Origin: Serinus canaria
Taxonomy: Eukaryota > Chordata > Aves > Passeriformes > Fringillidae
Assembly (NCBI RefSeq): GCF_022539315.1
Contig: NC_066336.1
Span: 62,001 to 126,000, forward strand
Direction of reading: 5' to 3'
Length of the DNA: 64,000 nucleotides
The notes beneath the pieces were generated by a model. The model searched no databases. It saw nothing but the letters and a program-made list of their open reading frames with translations, and had not been told where the DNA came from. Every line of letters starts with the position of its first letter. Position 1 is the stretch's first letter. Shown piece after piece: positions 51,301 through 64,000 of this stretch. A program made the position numbers and the translations under genes.

Positions 51301-51600
51301 AACCTTTGGAAGTGTTCAAGAGGTACTGGGCAGTGTGTTTTGCTCTGATGTACAAAACAGGGAGAGCTGGACAGCTCTGCTTGACAAAAATAACTGATTC
51401 TAATTTGGCTGTAAGTGAGGAAAATCCAGGTCATGCTGGAGGTGCGGGATTCCACAGCAGGGGCAGGGCAGGCCCCTCGGTGGGGCTGTGCTGGGCTCCT
51501 GGGGACATTTCTTGTTGACCAAGCCGCCTCAATTGTCGCTTTTTTGGTTTGCCACAAGATCGAGGCAGTACCTGTTCGATTACGTATGGACTTACGCTTA
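48310..51600. other. Probable intron, no gene recognised
   Basis: Short frames only. A C-tract (about 51640-51663) lies just to the right of this stretch. Confidence 0.4.
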
Positions 51601-51639
51601 AAAAAATGAAGACTATAATAACAGCATAAAAAAAACCCC

Positions 51640-51664
51640 AACGCCCCCCCCTCCCCCCCCCGCC
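51640..51664. repeat. C-tract upstream of the 52-kb promoter
   Basis: Two runs of eight to nine C separated by T, capable of quadruplex formation on the minus strand. Confidence 0.9.
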
Positions 51665-51719
51665 TTTCTTCATACACTCCTCCTTGCTTCTTCACCCCGG
51701 GTTTCCCTTCAGAGCTGCG

Positions 51720-52368
51720 CCACGACTTTCTCTGGGAGGCAGCGAACGGTATTTAAAATTTAGGTCACGGCGGGAGGGGGAGCGGCGCTGCCGCCGGTGG
51801 TACAGGCGGGCAGGACCCCTCCTGCCCCCTTCCTACCGGGGCCGTGCGGCGCCAAATTATCGCCCCCCCGCCACCATCACTTTAGCGAGGGAGGGTGTGG
51901 TCGTGGCAGGAGCAGGCGGTAATCCCGTTATTTCAGCCTCTCGCTGCCCGGGTGTTGTTGTGGCGGGCTCAGGAAAACGCTCCGGCGCTCCCTCCGGACC
52001 GCCCGCCGAAGGGAACGGAAGAGAACGCGATGGGGGGAGCCAGGAGGGGGCGCACGCTCCCCCGCCCGCGCCGCCCGCCGCGGTTTCCCCGTGGCCAATG
52101 GCGAGGCGGTGCTGGCGTCCCGCCCCTCGCCCTCGACCAATGAGAACTTACTACAGTGTTGTGGGGGGAGGAGGCGGGGCGGGGGGGGGTTAGAGCCGCG
52201 GGCGGGCGGGTGGCTGCGGGCGCGGAGCGGCGGGCGCGGAGCGGGGAGGAACAGCGGCAGAGCGACTGGCTGGGCACGGCACGGCGCGGCCCCGGGGTGC
52301 CGCACCGCAGCGGGGGGTCTGCGGAGCCCGGTGGAAGGCCGGCGGGCGCCGCGCGCGGGGGCGGCCGG
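51720..52368 (+). promoter_or_regulatory. CpG-island promoter with CCAAT boxes and first exon
   Basis: A CpG island of about 650 bases. CCAAT boxes at about 52094-52099 (GGCCAATGG) and 52136-52141 (ACCAATGAG) lie 50-100 bases before a G+C-rich first exon. The exon ends GGCCGG|GTAAGTG, last base 52368. It runs in the same direction as the 32-kb first exon, so it may be an alternative promoter of one gene or a separate gene. No start codon is evident. Confidence 0.65.
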
Positions 52369-52429
52369 GTAAGTGCGCGCGGGAGCGTGTGCGCGGCGCG
52401 GGGGAGTGCGCGCGGCCTTTGCGCGGTGG

Positions 52430-52910
52430 GTCCGTGTCCGTGTGTCCGTGTGTCCGTGTGTCCGTGTCCGCCCACGGCGGGTCGGTGCGAGCCCGAGGTC
52501 TCTGTGCGGGCAGGCACGTGTATGTGCGCGTGTGTGTTGGTGCACTGTGTGAGTGCGTGTGCCCATCTGCGCAAGAGCATCTGCACAGCGAGTGTGTGCG
52601 GTTGGTGTGCCTGTGCGTGTAAAGGGTGTGTGCGCGTGGGGTGTTGGAGTGTGCACGCGTGGTCTGCACAAGCACCCCGTGTGTGTAGTTTGTATCGGGA
52701 GTGTGTGGTGTGACTGGTGTGAGCACTGCATGTATACGCACTGCGTGTCCGTGCACCGTGTGTCGCTGCACACCAGGTGAGTGTGCCCCACGTGTATGTA
52801 TGTACTGTGAATGCGTGCAGAGTGTCTGTGTTTGCCCTGTGAGTGTGCACGGTGTATCTGTGTGTGCACAGTGTGTGTTTGCAGTGACCGAATCCAGTGC
52901 ATCTGTGTGC
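52430..52910. repeat. GT-rich repeat stretch incl. (TGTCCG)n after the first exon
   Basis: TGTCCG/TGTGTCCG units at about 52434-52471 pass into irregular GTGTG/GTGCAC sequence to about 52.9 kb. The non-template strand of the new transcript is G/T-rich. The long minus-strand frames here (His/Thr-rich) come from this composition. Confidence 0.8.
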
Positions 52911-52979
52911 GCGGCTCGTGTGCCACCGCTCCGTGGGGCTGTGTGTGACATGGAGTACTGGAAGTCAGAAGGCTGAGGC

Positions 52980-53690
52980 TCAGCCCAAGACAGATTCTTC
53001 AGGAGGCAAGAAATCGGGATAGCAGGATAGGGGAGCTGGCACCGAGTGTCCCTCTTTGCTGCCGGGCTGTCGTGGCCGAGCTGGGATCCCCAGCTCTGCC
53101 TGGAGTCCATTGTGCAGGAGGGGAAGGAGATATGGCAGGGAAGGGCTGCTGGGGCTCCACAGACCGATGCCTGCTCACCCACCCCTGGGACAAATGTGGA
53201 TGCTGTGGTCTGGTATCAGTCAGGCAAGTGCTCTTTCCTGTCCGTGGATCCTGCTTTGTTCTGAATTCTAGCTCAAGAAAACACCTTGGCCCATTGGGAA
53301 GTGATGCTCTTACTGGATTTTCCACCAAGGCGTATTTTTATTTCCTATCTCCAGCGAGGCACTGTTTGTGATGAAATTTACTCCAGAATGTCTGGAATGA
53401 GTTAAAATCCACCTCAGACACCTCTCTGAGTGCTGCAGCTGCAAGTGTTCCAAGACCTCACTTCCCTGTCTTTTGGGGAAAAGGAACTTTTTCACCCTTG
53501 GTGCACTGGTTTGAGGAAGCTGGTTTTGGGCAGGGTCTGGCAACTTTTCCCTCTGTGGCTGTGTAAATGGTAATTCAAGAATTGCATGATTGAAGAGAAG
53601 TTTTCTTAGAGAATGTCCAAATTCTGGGGTTGGTGCTATGCTGGTTTAGTTAGAATTCTCTGTGTTAATTTAATTAAGATACTGGACAAG
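52980..53690. other. No gene recognised
   Basis: Intronic-looking sequence beyond the 52-kb first exon. Confidence 0.4.
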
Positions 53691-53697
53691 CAAAGCA

Positions 53698-53735
53698 AAA
53701 TAGGTCCCTTCCAATCCAAACTATTCCATGAAAAT
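53698..53735 (+). mobile_element. Short CR1 tail remnant
   Basis: 'ataggtcccttccaatccaa' and 'actattccatga' match the end of CR1 tails elsewhere in the window. Confidence 0.6.
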
Positions 53736-53739
53736 CTAA

Positions 53740-56700
53740 TATATGAACAGTACCACAAATCCCTTTTTGCCTTTCCTTGCTCTTTCCATTTAGGATTTGA
53801 AGGCTTTTCAAACACACTGGATTTTGCTTGCCTTAATTTGCTAGATCTGGAGGGATGGTCTTTGAATTAGTGATTCTTATTCACAGTTGAGATACGTAAA
53901 AATAACCCCTGTAAGATCTCGTGGGGCAGAGATTAGGCTGGGTCTGGATGAGGGATGCAGAGGGGCTCTGCCCTGGCTGCTGCAATGCCATGGAGTGCAA
54001 TTCCTTTCACGGTTAGCTAACTCTTGTGTCACTGCCCCAGGATCTGCTCCCTTTGCTTCAAAGGTTGCTTTGTGGAGATCCAAAGTAGGTTGTTTTTCTT
54101 TTTTAAGGTCCACTAATATTTTTGATGAATTTAAGTTTTTCCTGAAGCATTGTGGTGACTGATAAGGGTTGTGTGTCCCATGTTAGTGATACTGATACTC
54201 TTGATGTTTATATTTTACATCATCATCTTGCCTCTTCATTTGCACTTCTAGGTCAATTTTGAGCATTGGGTGGGATTTAAAAGTCAGTGCATATCTCTTC
54301 TGTCACGGCCTTAATAAAGAAGGTGAGGATTTTCTAGGATTCCCGTGGACAAACATAATCTGCTGTGGAAGATATCAGGATAAGCATAGTGCGTGCTCCT
54401 TACCTTGAAAACTCAATTAGAGCCTTATGAAACATAGAGAGGGATGATTGTTTTCCTAATATAAACACATTAATTATTTTCTGTATCAGTTTAGATGACA
54501 AGAACAGGTATTACCTGTGATTTCATGATCTGATCTCACAATTGCAAGTTAAAACAAATAGTCTTATAAAAAGTGAAGCATTTCATGGGAAAGCAGCAAT
54601 CCTGAGGAGTAAGGACTCCTCTTGTCCTGTTTCCAAACATTGTATGTTCCTGAAGCCTATAAATGCTTCAGGCAATGATACTCCAAACCTACATTTCCTG
54701 GCTCCAGTATCTCCCTGCCAAGTGCCTATGTGCTCTGCATGAGCATCCATGGTGTTTTTCATTTGGCAGCATTTGATTTTTGGAACGTGGTAAAACAATG
54801 TCTCTCCTACTGCCCCATTTACTCATTGTTGAGCAGATATTTGAATGAATGGAACATAGGCTGGCAAGGATGTGGCTTATCTAGTGAGCAGCCACCTCCA
54901 CAAATTCATTTATTAGAGATCAAAATGTTGCTCTGCCAGGATAACTTGCAGGGATGTTGGGATGCTCCGTGTGCTTTGATACATTGATAGGTGAATGATG
55001 ATGATAATGATGTTGTGAATGTGTCATGTAATGTGCTGGAATAAAGTTGTGTATACAGAAGGGTTGCTGATGGAAGGCAATGGCTCTGTACTAGGTTTTC
55101 ACCAGCAGTTACTTGGCATCTCAAAGGAATCCTGGATTTTTGGGGTCAGCAGGTGAACCTCAGGCTCTTCATCTTTGGATGTTCCTGCGTATCCACAGCA
55201 TCTGACTTCTTCTCAGACATCTTTCCTTGTGTTCCCAAATGAGGGGCATGTGCTGAGAGCCTCTTCATTTTGGGGGAACCGTGACAGTACCTGTGTCACT
55301 GCAGGTAGATTTGTGCTCAGCCCTTTACTCCCATATTTCACCTGTTTATTGGAAAAAGCCCTGGAAATCGGTGATGCTCAGAGATCTTGTCTCCATGCCA
55401 GGTGGGAAAGCTCTGGGCTCTCCCCACCTATCCAGGCCAGAGATCCATGCTCGTGATGAGAGCTTCCCACCCCTCTTTGGATGGAGGAATGTGTGGATGG
55501 GGATGCAGTGGGGAGATAGAGCTGAGCTGTACTGTGTGCCACACTGGGTCAGTGTCTGAACTTGCTGGAGCTGCTTTTACATTCCTGGGAAGCTGTGATG
55601 AATCTAAGGGCTTTAATAGGACAGTGTGAGGGTCCCTGCAGTGGCCCTATGAATGCAAATAATTTCCCATCAGAAACTTTACTTTGTACTTTTAAGCTCC
55701 ACTGCAGATCTGTTGACTTCCCTCTAACTTCTGTGCAGTTTTCCTAGAGCGTTCAGGAATAGCAGACACTCATGTTGTTCAGGCTTGGAGCTGTTTCTTG
55801 CTGCTGTGTATTTTTTATAAAGCTTTGTATCAGGACTAGAAATTGCAGTCTGGGCTTGGGGATATTTTGCAATGATTATTCTTTCTTGGTGCTTGGTTTT
55901 TGGTGTAATCTTGTGTAGGTGAAGCAGGCAACGATGTGTAAAGATTTCCCTTTGTATGTCTTATCTACTACTGTTTTGATCAGTATTGTGGTTTCTTAAG
56001 TTGCAAAGAACTGTAGATGCAGCATAGCAGGGATTTATCTTTGTCCATCAGATGGATTAGGTAGGAATGTTTATGGCTTGTACTTAATCCAGATTAATAT
56101 TATTAGTTTCTTTACGTTCGGTTGGTTGTTTACGCTTGTTTTCTGTTTATGTGACTTTTTGCTTGTGTAATGCCCTTCACATTGTGTATTAAAAGCCAGT
56201 GCTTTTAATTTGTCCATGTAGATCATGTAGATGGACTAAATCTTTCTCTCTCTCTCTCTCTCTTTTTTTCCTTTTTTTAAATGAAGCAGTCCCACCGAGA
56301 GGGAAATTGTGTGGGCTTCGGGGCTGTGTTCAAGCAATCGTACTCTTTCAGGCCGTGTTCCTCCAGACCCTGCTGCATTTCGGTTTTGGGATTTTTAAGC
56401 AAATCCCCATGCCAGCTTGCTTTAGCTGCTGTGCTCAGAGCAAATATTGATAGCAGTGGTTCGTAGTTTATAATTTATAAAGCCTTACAGCACTTGAACT
56501 CTCGTGCTTTTGGAGGAGCCTGAGAATTTTGTATCTCCCTGATATCAGTCCAGAGCCTAAAAGATGTAGGAAGATGAGAAGCTCAGGCGAGTGTTTCGTC
56601 TTGCAGGTGGTGGGAGAGCTCCATGGCTGCCTGGTTGCATGGCCATGGCCACAGTGTTGGGTGCTTCCCTCCCACATGTGTATTTTTGGGGAGCAGCTCA

Positions 56701-57790
56701 GTCCATCTGCTGGTGAGGGCAAGTGCCGTGGGATGTCAGCTCGGCCTTCAGACTGGGTCACACAATGAAATAACCTTCTGTGGCTGTGTCAGGAAAACTG
56801 GAGCCCAGACCTGTGGAGGATCCTTTGCTCAGTCAAAAATGAGTCCTTCTTACAGGATCAGCTCAGCCTGAGATGTAACCACAGCAAAACACGCCGTGGC
56901 TGGAGCCTGGGGATGGGAGTACGGTTTGCAACAGTGGAAGAAGAACTGGGCTATTTAGCTCTTTCTATGAAAACCACAATTCCTTTGGACCCTCCGGTCA
57001 CTGGTTGTAGGCTGATTATTCAGCTCCTTCCCCACCCCATGGAATGTGTGTGTGAGAGAGATAATTAAAAGCTTTTAGTTAAATAAATAACTAAGTTTCT
57101 CACATGGCTTTATAGTAGAATTGCAGAGCCAAACCCTTGGAGGTGGAAGATGGTGTGTGCTGCTGCTGGTCCCGCAGCATCTCCTTGCCTTCCCATGCTG
57201 GTGTGGCCTTGGAGCATGATTCCATATGGACTTTTCACCCCTAGGGCCTGTGTATCAATGAATATGAGAGCAAGCAGGGTTTAACTGGGGGCAGTCCCAT
57301 CCCATGGTGTCCAGGGCTCCAGGCTGTATTTATTCCCTGTTATTCAAACTCTCCAAAGACAGGATTAATAATTCCCACCCAAATTCATCAGCAGTGCCAG
57401 TGTACAAATAAATCAAAAGCATGAGCTGGTCTTTGCAGTTCACTCATGAGATGGTCTGGATGCCCTAGAATGGCTTGTAGGGTGGTTTGGTTTTATCCCA
57501 TTGACATGGAGCTTTTGATGGAATGTTTTATGTTCCAGCCCTGGTTTCTGTCTCTGTGAGCTGCCTGCAGTGCCTTGAGCCAGGCACTTGGAAAATGAGA
57601 AACATGTAGCTGGTAACCATTCGTGGGGAGTTTTAGGAGTTGTTTGTCATTGGGCAGGGGTTGTTCATGAAGGATAAAAATCTTTCATGTCCAGCTTCAG
57701 CTGCCCTAAGCAGCAAATATTTTTCCTCCTGCAGCCCTGCCTTGCATGCTGCCTTCCAGTTCCTGAACCAATGGATAAGAGGGCCCTATA
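53740..57790. other. Probable intron, no gene recognised
   Basis: About 4 kb without a recognisable exon. It contains a (TC)n run at 56245-56265. Confidence 0.4.
56244..56266. repeat. (TC)n microsatellite followed by a T-tract
   Basis: About ten TC units, then poly-T interrupted by CC. Confidence 0.9.
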
Positions 57791-57794
57791 GCCA

Positions 57795-58055
57795 ATGTCA
57801 TAGAATCTCCTGAGTTGGAAGGGACCCACAAGGATCATCAAGTCCAACTCCTGGCCCTGCATAGGACACCCCAACAATCCTACCCTGTACATCCTTGAGA
57901 GGGTTATCCATTGTCCGAATGCTCCTGGAGCTCTTGTCAGGTTTGGGGCTCTGACCATTCCCTGGGGAGTCTGGTCAGTGCCTGACAAGCCTTGGGGGAA
58001 GAAACTTTTCCTGGTATCCCACCTGAATGTATATTCCTGATTTCCCCTCTTAACA
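57795..58055 (-). mobile_element. CR1 LINE 3' end
   Basis: 'tcatagaatctcctgagttg', 'gaagggacccacaaggatca', 'tcaagtccaactcctggccc' and 'gaccattccctggggagtct' are a well-preserved reverse-complement CR1 3' end, close to the copy at 26.95 kb. Confidence 0.93.
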
Positions 58056-58059
58056 TGAG

Positions 58060-61000
58060 GGCCAGAGGAGAGCAGGATGCCCTGGGACTTTATGAGAAAA
58101 TGCAAATTTTAGTCCATGCAGAGGCAGCTCAGGGTAACATTTGCAGACTGACAGAAAACTCTCTTAAATCCATAAACAAAAACTGCTGGTCTGTCCTTTA
58201 AATGCTGGATTCTGTGTGTGCATAGTGTATTAGTCCTCTTGGCAAAGACACGTATCCTGGCAGTGTCACTTTGATATGCACATCAGACACAAGCCAGTGG
58301 GACCCTCCAGGGATGGAGCCCCTTGGAGAAGAGCAGTGGTGAGCTGTCATCCTCCTGGTACAAGGGACTCCTCCTGTCCTTCATGTACCATGGAAACTCA
58401 GCTACTCATTTGGTCTGAAAAATCTTGAAATCCAGCATTAAGCCAAAGTTTTCTGGCCTAAATACCTTTTGCAGCTATTGGTTGGCAGTGAATTGACAGG
58501 CAAGATGGAAATTGTGTGTTTAAATTGTGAGGGTGGTTGTTGGTCTGAAGTCAAAAGTCACCTAACCAGCATCCCTCTTTCTCCCACATGAGTGCATGTA
58601 AGTGTATAGAGGCAGTAAAAATGCCATTTAGCATGTAAACATACCCTGACACAGACAGAAGGCAGACCCCTATAGCTTGTAGGAAGAAAGGGTCACATTC
58701 CATGCAAGAAAAACAGCATTTTTAGGACCCTTGGTAGCACGTATTACAGTGTGATCAGGGGAAACAAGGTGGGAGAGTATCAGGCACTTCCCTGGTGTCC
58801 CTCCATCCCTCCTCTTGGGAAGTACCAGCGCTGCTCCCATGTCCCTCCATTTCTCCTGGGATTGGTGCTGGTGGCCGATGCTGATATCGCTGCTTTTTTA
58901 TCTCCAACTGCCAACTTGAAAGCTGAGTGTGTGTGGTGAGAAGTTCATGAGAGTCTTGGTGAATACGCACATGAACTAGCAACAAGATAAACTCAGTGTG
59001 GGCTGCCTGGTACAGCTGTGGGAATAACTTTCATCACTTTTTCTCCTTTTCAGAGGAAAAGCTGCAAGCTTTTTGGGGTCTGGAGAAGAGTTCAGTTGCA
59101 GAGAAAATTAGAGTTTTCAGCTGTTCATATGTGTTTCTAGTCAAAAGGGTTTAAGGACTCCTCCCCACACTTTCTCAAAGAAGGGGAACAACTAGCAAGA
59201 GAAACTGTTTTGGATGAGAAAGAATGTAGGGTACATATAAATTGCTTTTCCATGGATTTTTATGTGCAGCCAGCCTCCCCCAGGTGTTTAAACAGGTTGG
59301 AAAAAGGATCTTGCAGAAGTGTGAGTTTGCTGACTCACACACGTGAGCTGGCTTCATTCTTCAGGGCTTTTTGAAAAATTTAATATTGTCAGGATGGCCC
59401 TGGAGAATAGAGTTTATCTGCAGTGGGAGCAACTGCATCAACATGGGAAGGGTATGCTGGTGATACTGGGGGGAAATGGCCACGTGCTGAATTCCTCTAG
59501 CACTGCTTCTAGTAAGTGCTGTAGTTTCTTCATACTTCTGGAGGGGTTTGTTGTTGTTGTTGTTGCTGTAACTGCTGCTTTTGTTACTTCCATCAGGCCT
59601 GTCTAGATGCTGCCTTTAAAAAACACTTCCTTTATTTATGGGTAGCAGTATCAGCTTGTTTGCTCCCACCCATCTCTGCTCTTTCCTTCGCTCCTCCAGG
59701 AAATGGTGGAATAAAGCTGGGGTTGGTTGATGAGGTCAGAGCAGCTGTTGTGTCCATCCCAGTGCAGGACCCCTTCCCTGCCCATCTCTTCAGTGAAGTT
59801 TGGGGTGCTTCATTCCTTTGACAACAAGAACCCAAGGGACTTGTGGTGTCCAAGCAAGTTTGTCTCAAAAAATGACCTTTTTTCCTCTGGTTACACACTG
59901 AAGCAAGTTTTTTTATTTTGTTTTGTTCCAAAGCAAGATGCTTTGAGTAGCTGGTGTCTCCTATCCCCTCAGTTTTGGGGCACTAATGCAGAAAGCATGC
60001 CCCTTCTTGGTTCAGGTGCTCTTCCTCCCACCTGCAAACATGCATCGGATGCCTGTGGGGAAACCAGCAGTGGCACGGACAGCATTAGTGGCTTCATGTT
60101 TTGCAGCTGCTGCTCTTGGCTTATTTAAAAATTATGATTGACTCTCTTAATCTATCCTGATGATGACGTATGGCGATATTCCTTTTGCAGACACATGGCT
60201 CATTAAAAAAAGAGTCCCTGTTGCATGATGAATTGAGAAGGAGCACTCAGAGAAACAGAATCTATTAGCGTTACTTGCCTGTGTGCCTCCTGAGGCAGGA
60301 ATGGGAGTAGATAATGGACATGAGGGACAAACTTGCAAAGCAAGGAGGCTTGCAATTTGGTATTTCACTGTGATGCTTTTCTTGCAGGTTTATTATTTTT
60401 TTTATAATTGAGCTGGACTCTCCAGCTTGAGCATTGCTTGACTGTTACACTGGTGGGTTTGACCTGCACAGTGCTAATCACAGCAAAGGCTGGCAGTCAA
60501 ATACATTATATTATACACAGCATATGCAAATACGGTGGAATTAAACTTTTTTCTCATTTTTTTGAGGAGATGCACAGCTTCATCTGTGCCAGTGATACGG
60601 TTCTCTGCAGACACAGGTGAAGGAGAGGGGCCAGTGCCGTGTGCCTGCAGCTCCATCACACACAGGTTCAGGAGGTTGGAATGTGTGCATGGAGCTCATT
60701 GGTGTCTCAGTAGGGTGCTAACCTGGTTACAGGGTTGGCTCTGTTTGCTGGGCTGATGCTGCTGGGGGAAGTGGTTGTACGTTAACCATTTCTCATGATT
60801 TCTCATCACAAACAGTTTTAAATCGCTCCTGTGGTAGGAGCAGCTGCAAAAAGCGCTCAGCTCTGGTTTTGCTGTGCAGAGGTACCACCTCCGGCCTGGC
60901 CTTTGAAAACACAAATGTAAGGAAACAAAGAACTCTGCCCTTTTGAAGTATTAACTACAAAATCAGCTGAAAATTTGTTGATAGATTCTGCTTGTTTTGG

Positions 61001-64000
61001 AAACAGGTTAACCTTCTGAAACTTCTGACTCTGGCAGAAAACCCGGGAGTGATGAGTTACACTGAAACTGAGGTTTGATTAATTGTAACTTTCATAGCAC
61101 TTCAGCTTTACCGCTAGAAAAACACTATAGGATTGGTGAAGAACATTCATTTTTTCACTAAAACACTTGTTCTAATACATTTTCTAGACGGGGGGGGGCG
61201 GGGAGAGAACATCAACTGGAGCTGCAGCTGTGCACCTCTGAAACAGGAGGTTTGTGAGTGGGTGGTTCCTGTCTACCTCAAGTGTCTGCTTATGTTTTTC
61301 CCCAATTCCCTTCAGCAGAAACACTCCCTAAGAAAATATTTTGAGACTTTTTTTAAAACAAAAAGCAAGGGGAGAGAGAAAAGAACAAGCCTCTCTCTTG
61401 TAAAAGATTGTCAGAGCTTTGCTATTGGAGCGAGAGCGTTTGGGATTTAGGGAAGTAGGACAGACATGCAGCTGGCTGCGCCTCATGAGCTTGACTATCA
61501 TCTAAACATGCCTATGTCAGCCAAGCCTAGCAGTTGCTCAATTCCACATCTCCAGAAGAAACAGTGACTGGGGAATGTGCAGTTTTTGTCTGTTTTTCTG
61601 AGTTAATCTCCTTGCCCTGCTTTCTCACCTATGGGCTGTGGTTTTGCCTAGTCACAAGGTGTTTCATGGTTGCAGTCATTTCAGGTGCTGCAAGTCAGAG
61701 ATGTCTGGGGATGAGTCACTAGAGCTCAGGATGGGACAAGTTTCTGAAAAACAAGAAAACAGGCTTTGTGAAAACTTAAAATTAAGAGTTGATTCCCAGA
61801 CACAAAAACATCCAGACCTCTTGGTATGTGATGAGCTCTTTTGATGTGCTTTGAGAAATAGGCTTGAAATTTGTTGCTGTGTTTAAAAAAAAAGTATCTT
61901 TGCTTCTCCAAGCAGTGAATTATATTTTTTTAAAAAATCTGAATTGGAAACAAATGCAAAATGGAAAAATATTCAGCTTGGAGCTATGCAGATATTTGAT
62001 TTTTAAGCTGGTAATTTGTCACACAAGTAATTAACCAGTGTGATATCCAGCACAGTCCCTCCTGACTTTTGCAGTGATCATATATGTGATCTGCACTTAC
62101 TGTGGAGAAAAATGGATGTGGTACTTGCATTTTAGATGGAGGACTGACTATTTTGGGTTGAATCACTGTAAATGGGGATGTGTATGTTTCATTTGGAATC
62201 TGAGATCTGCCCATCTGGTACTAATGAAGTGTTTGGTATAAGCCACCTGCAGAAGGAGCCTATGCATCCATTCTTGATTTCCCAATGGCATGAGCATGTG
62301 TAGGATTATGTGGCACCTTCTTATTTTAAGCCGTGCTGGAAGTTGGTTTTGCAGCTTAAAGTGAACTTCTGTAAAGTAGCAGCTTGCTGGGTGACCACTA
62401 ATTAATTTAATTGCTGCTCTTAATATGAAATATGTTGTGGGTTATGGAAGCATGTTCTGTTGCACCACAGTACTAGACGGATACTGTCCCAGATGTGGGA
62501 CATGTTCCCACAGGCAGGCATGTCCCAGGTGTGAGCAGTTCAAGCCACCATGGTGTTCCCCACCTCAGTGCTACAACATGGATTTTTCTCAAAAGCTGTG
62601 CTTGGCAAGGTCTGGGAGCAGAAGTGAAGCACAGAGAAGAATTATTCTCCTTTTTATCTTTCCTCTTGTATTTAGATGTCTAGCACTGATCTTCCCTGCT
62701 GTTGTCAAGACTGAGTTTTGCAGTGCTGTTGGTGAAACACTTTGAAAGTGCACTGCACCATGCAAAGGGAAACACATTTTTGAGAAAAAAAAAATCTAAT
62801 ATTCAATTTAAAAATAAGTAGATAATCATGGCAAAGTGCTGTTTCCTTCTGGAATATCACTGTTTCATGCAAGAGTCAGTGAGTTGTGCAATAAAGATCT
62901 ATTTGTAGAAAGCAAAAAAAGAGGCCAGAATTTAGGGGATTATTAAATCTGAGCAATGTGCGTTGCAGAATAGCTTGTTATGCTGCTGTCTGCAGAGGCC
63001 ACTGCGTGAAGGCAAACAGGCTTTCTGTGCTCTTCCTGAAGGCTCACGCTGTACTCCTGGGTCCCTGGGCTCTGCACAGGGAGCTGTTTTGGGTCTTAAC
63101 CTCACAGGGCTGTTATTAATGCCTGAACAACGCAGTTCTTGCCATAAAGTTGCCTGTGCTTGAAGGGCCACGGTACACAGGCATTTCTCCCATAGAGTTT
63201 GGGTTCTTCATCCTCCTGTTTTTGAGTGCTTTGCCGAGACGCTTAAAACTCATGGGCATTTACATAGCACTGGCTGCTGTTGCTGGTGTGTGCCCTTAAT
63301 CCTGGAGATTTCTGGGTTAATATCCTTAGGCTTGAACTGCTGCTGTGTTTCGTTGAATCCCATAGGGAAAAATGGATATTTATTGCTGTGGATACTTGGG
63401 GGATCCAAAGGGCTGCTGAAATCTGGTCATTGAGGCTGTGATGCTCATAGTCTGTTTCACCAAACCTGCCCTTCATGCTCATCAGGACTGTTAATCCACC
63501 ACTGGAGGAATCTCTGTTTCTTCTCCCAGAGGAGAGACTGGTCCTGAATGCTTCAGCTCTTTGCAGTTCAGCAGACAGCAGCCTTGTTCACAGGTTACTC
63601 TGTAATTAATGTCGACTCTTAAGCACCAAGTAATTGGGAGCAGTAATTGGATGGTGGCTTAAGAGTAGGAGCACGATTTAATAAAACAAACAGGCTTGCA
63701 GTTGTAATGTCAGCAGGTAAAACACCTGGGAAACAGCAAATCCTCATGGCGGTGACGCCAGTGAGGTCCGTGCTCAGCGCAGGCGCTTCCAAGCCCAGGC
63801 AGTGAACTAAAGCCTGCAGGACAGGGCAGGTCCTCTTCTCCTTCCCTTGGTGCCGAACAGGGGACACAGCCTGGTAATGCAGATACTTTTTAAACATCTG
63901 CCATGCTTAGGAATAAGAGAATGAAATGTTTGTGTTGTGGAGTTCTAGTTCACTTCTAAAGAGTTTTTGCACCTTGTTTAGCTGGGGAGCTGGAGTGAGC
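58060..64000. other. Probable intron, no gene recognised
   Basis: No convincing exon or transposon was seen. It contains a short (GTT)n run near 59.55 kb and a G-run near 61.19 kb. Confidence 0.4.

Noticed and set aside
51928..53182. Long His/Thr/Arg-rich minus-strand frames (293-332 codons)
   Set aside because: They come from GT-rich repeats and a CpG island that lack stop triplets on that strand. Overlapping frames share the same composition.
26953..64000. RCC1 or PHACTR4 coding exons, expected next to TRNAU1AP in human order
   Set aside because: I searched for RCC1 repeat text and the PHACTR4 N-terminus and RPEL text in all frames listed and found none. The plus-strand gene is left unnamed.

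Overview
The window looks like nuclear DNA of a songbird (passerine). It has intron-rich vertebrate genes, CpG-island promoters, many truncated CR1 LINE 3' ends carrying the ATTCTGTGATTCT-type tail, and two solo LTRs of types I recognise as common in passerines. Short introns, dense CpG islands and many minisatellites suggest a microchromosome. The gene content matches the block around human 1p35.3 (RAB42 - SNHG12 - TRNAU1AP), which is on chromosome 23 in chicken as far as I recall.

Left part (1-11 kb). A partial RAB42 first exon lies on the minus strand at the left edge. From 4.37 kb to about 2 kb, also on the minus strand, is a 5'TOP/TATA promoter followed by at least three box snoRNAs: an H/ACA RNA at 3202-3335, SNORA61 at 2868-3000 and SNORD99 at 2058-2129. 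This identifies the snoRNA host gene SNHG12 without relying on protein coding. A 1.4-kb solo LTR fills 5.25-6.66 kb, and the rest up to 10.8 kb has no gene I can see.

Middle part (10.8-26.9 kb). TRNAU1AP (SECp43) is complete on the minus strand. Nine coding exons with canonical splice sites give 287 codons plus stop. It encodes two RRM domains and a Tyr/Asn/Gln-rich tail, and the family acts with tRNA-Sec in selenoprotein synthesis. Its introns hold five CR1 fragments, all antisense to the gene, a long TGGA microsatellite, a 30-base poly(T) near exon 5, and an inverted copy of part of its own promoter in intron 2.

Right part (26.9-64 kb). I find no confidently coding exon. Two CpG-island first exons with good donors point rightward (donors at 32,025 and 52,369), which suggests the 5' end and alternative promoters of a large plus-strand gene whose coding exons lie mostly beyond the window. 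A tentative coding exon lies at 48,101-48,302. The most striking structure is a minisatellite at 40.95-41.83 kb built of 16+16-bp half units, with 17 perfect TGACTCA (AP-1) sites and splice-donor-like GTGAGT motifs on the other strand. A degenerate ~55-bp repeat follows the 32-kb first exon.

Recurring theme: short, near-perfect inverted repeats and small templated copies (330-378, 16,594-16,627, 23,374-23,523, and a 37-bp copy at 38,033/39,744). These look like fold-back or template-switch events.
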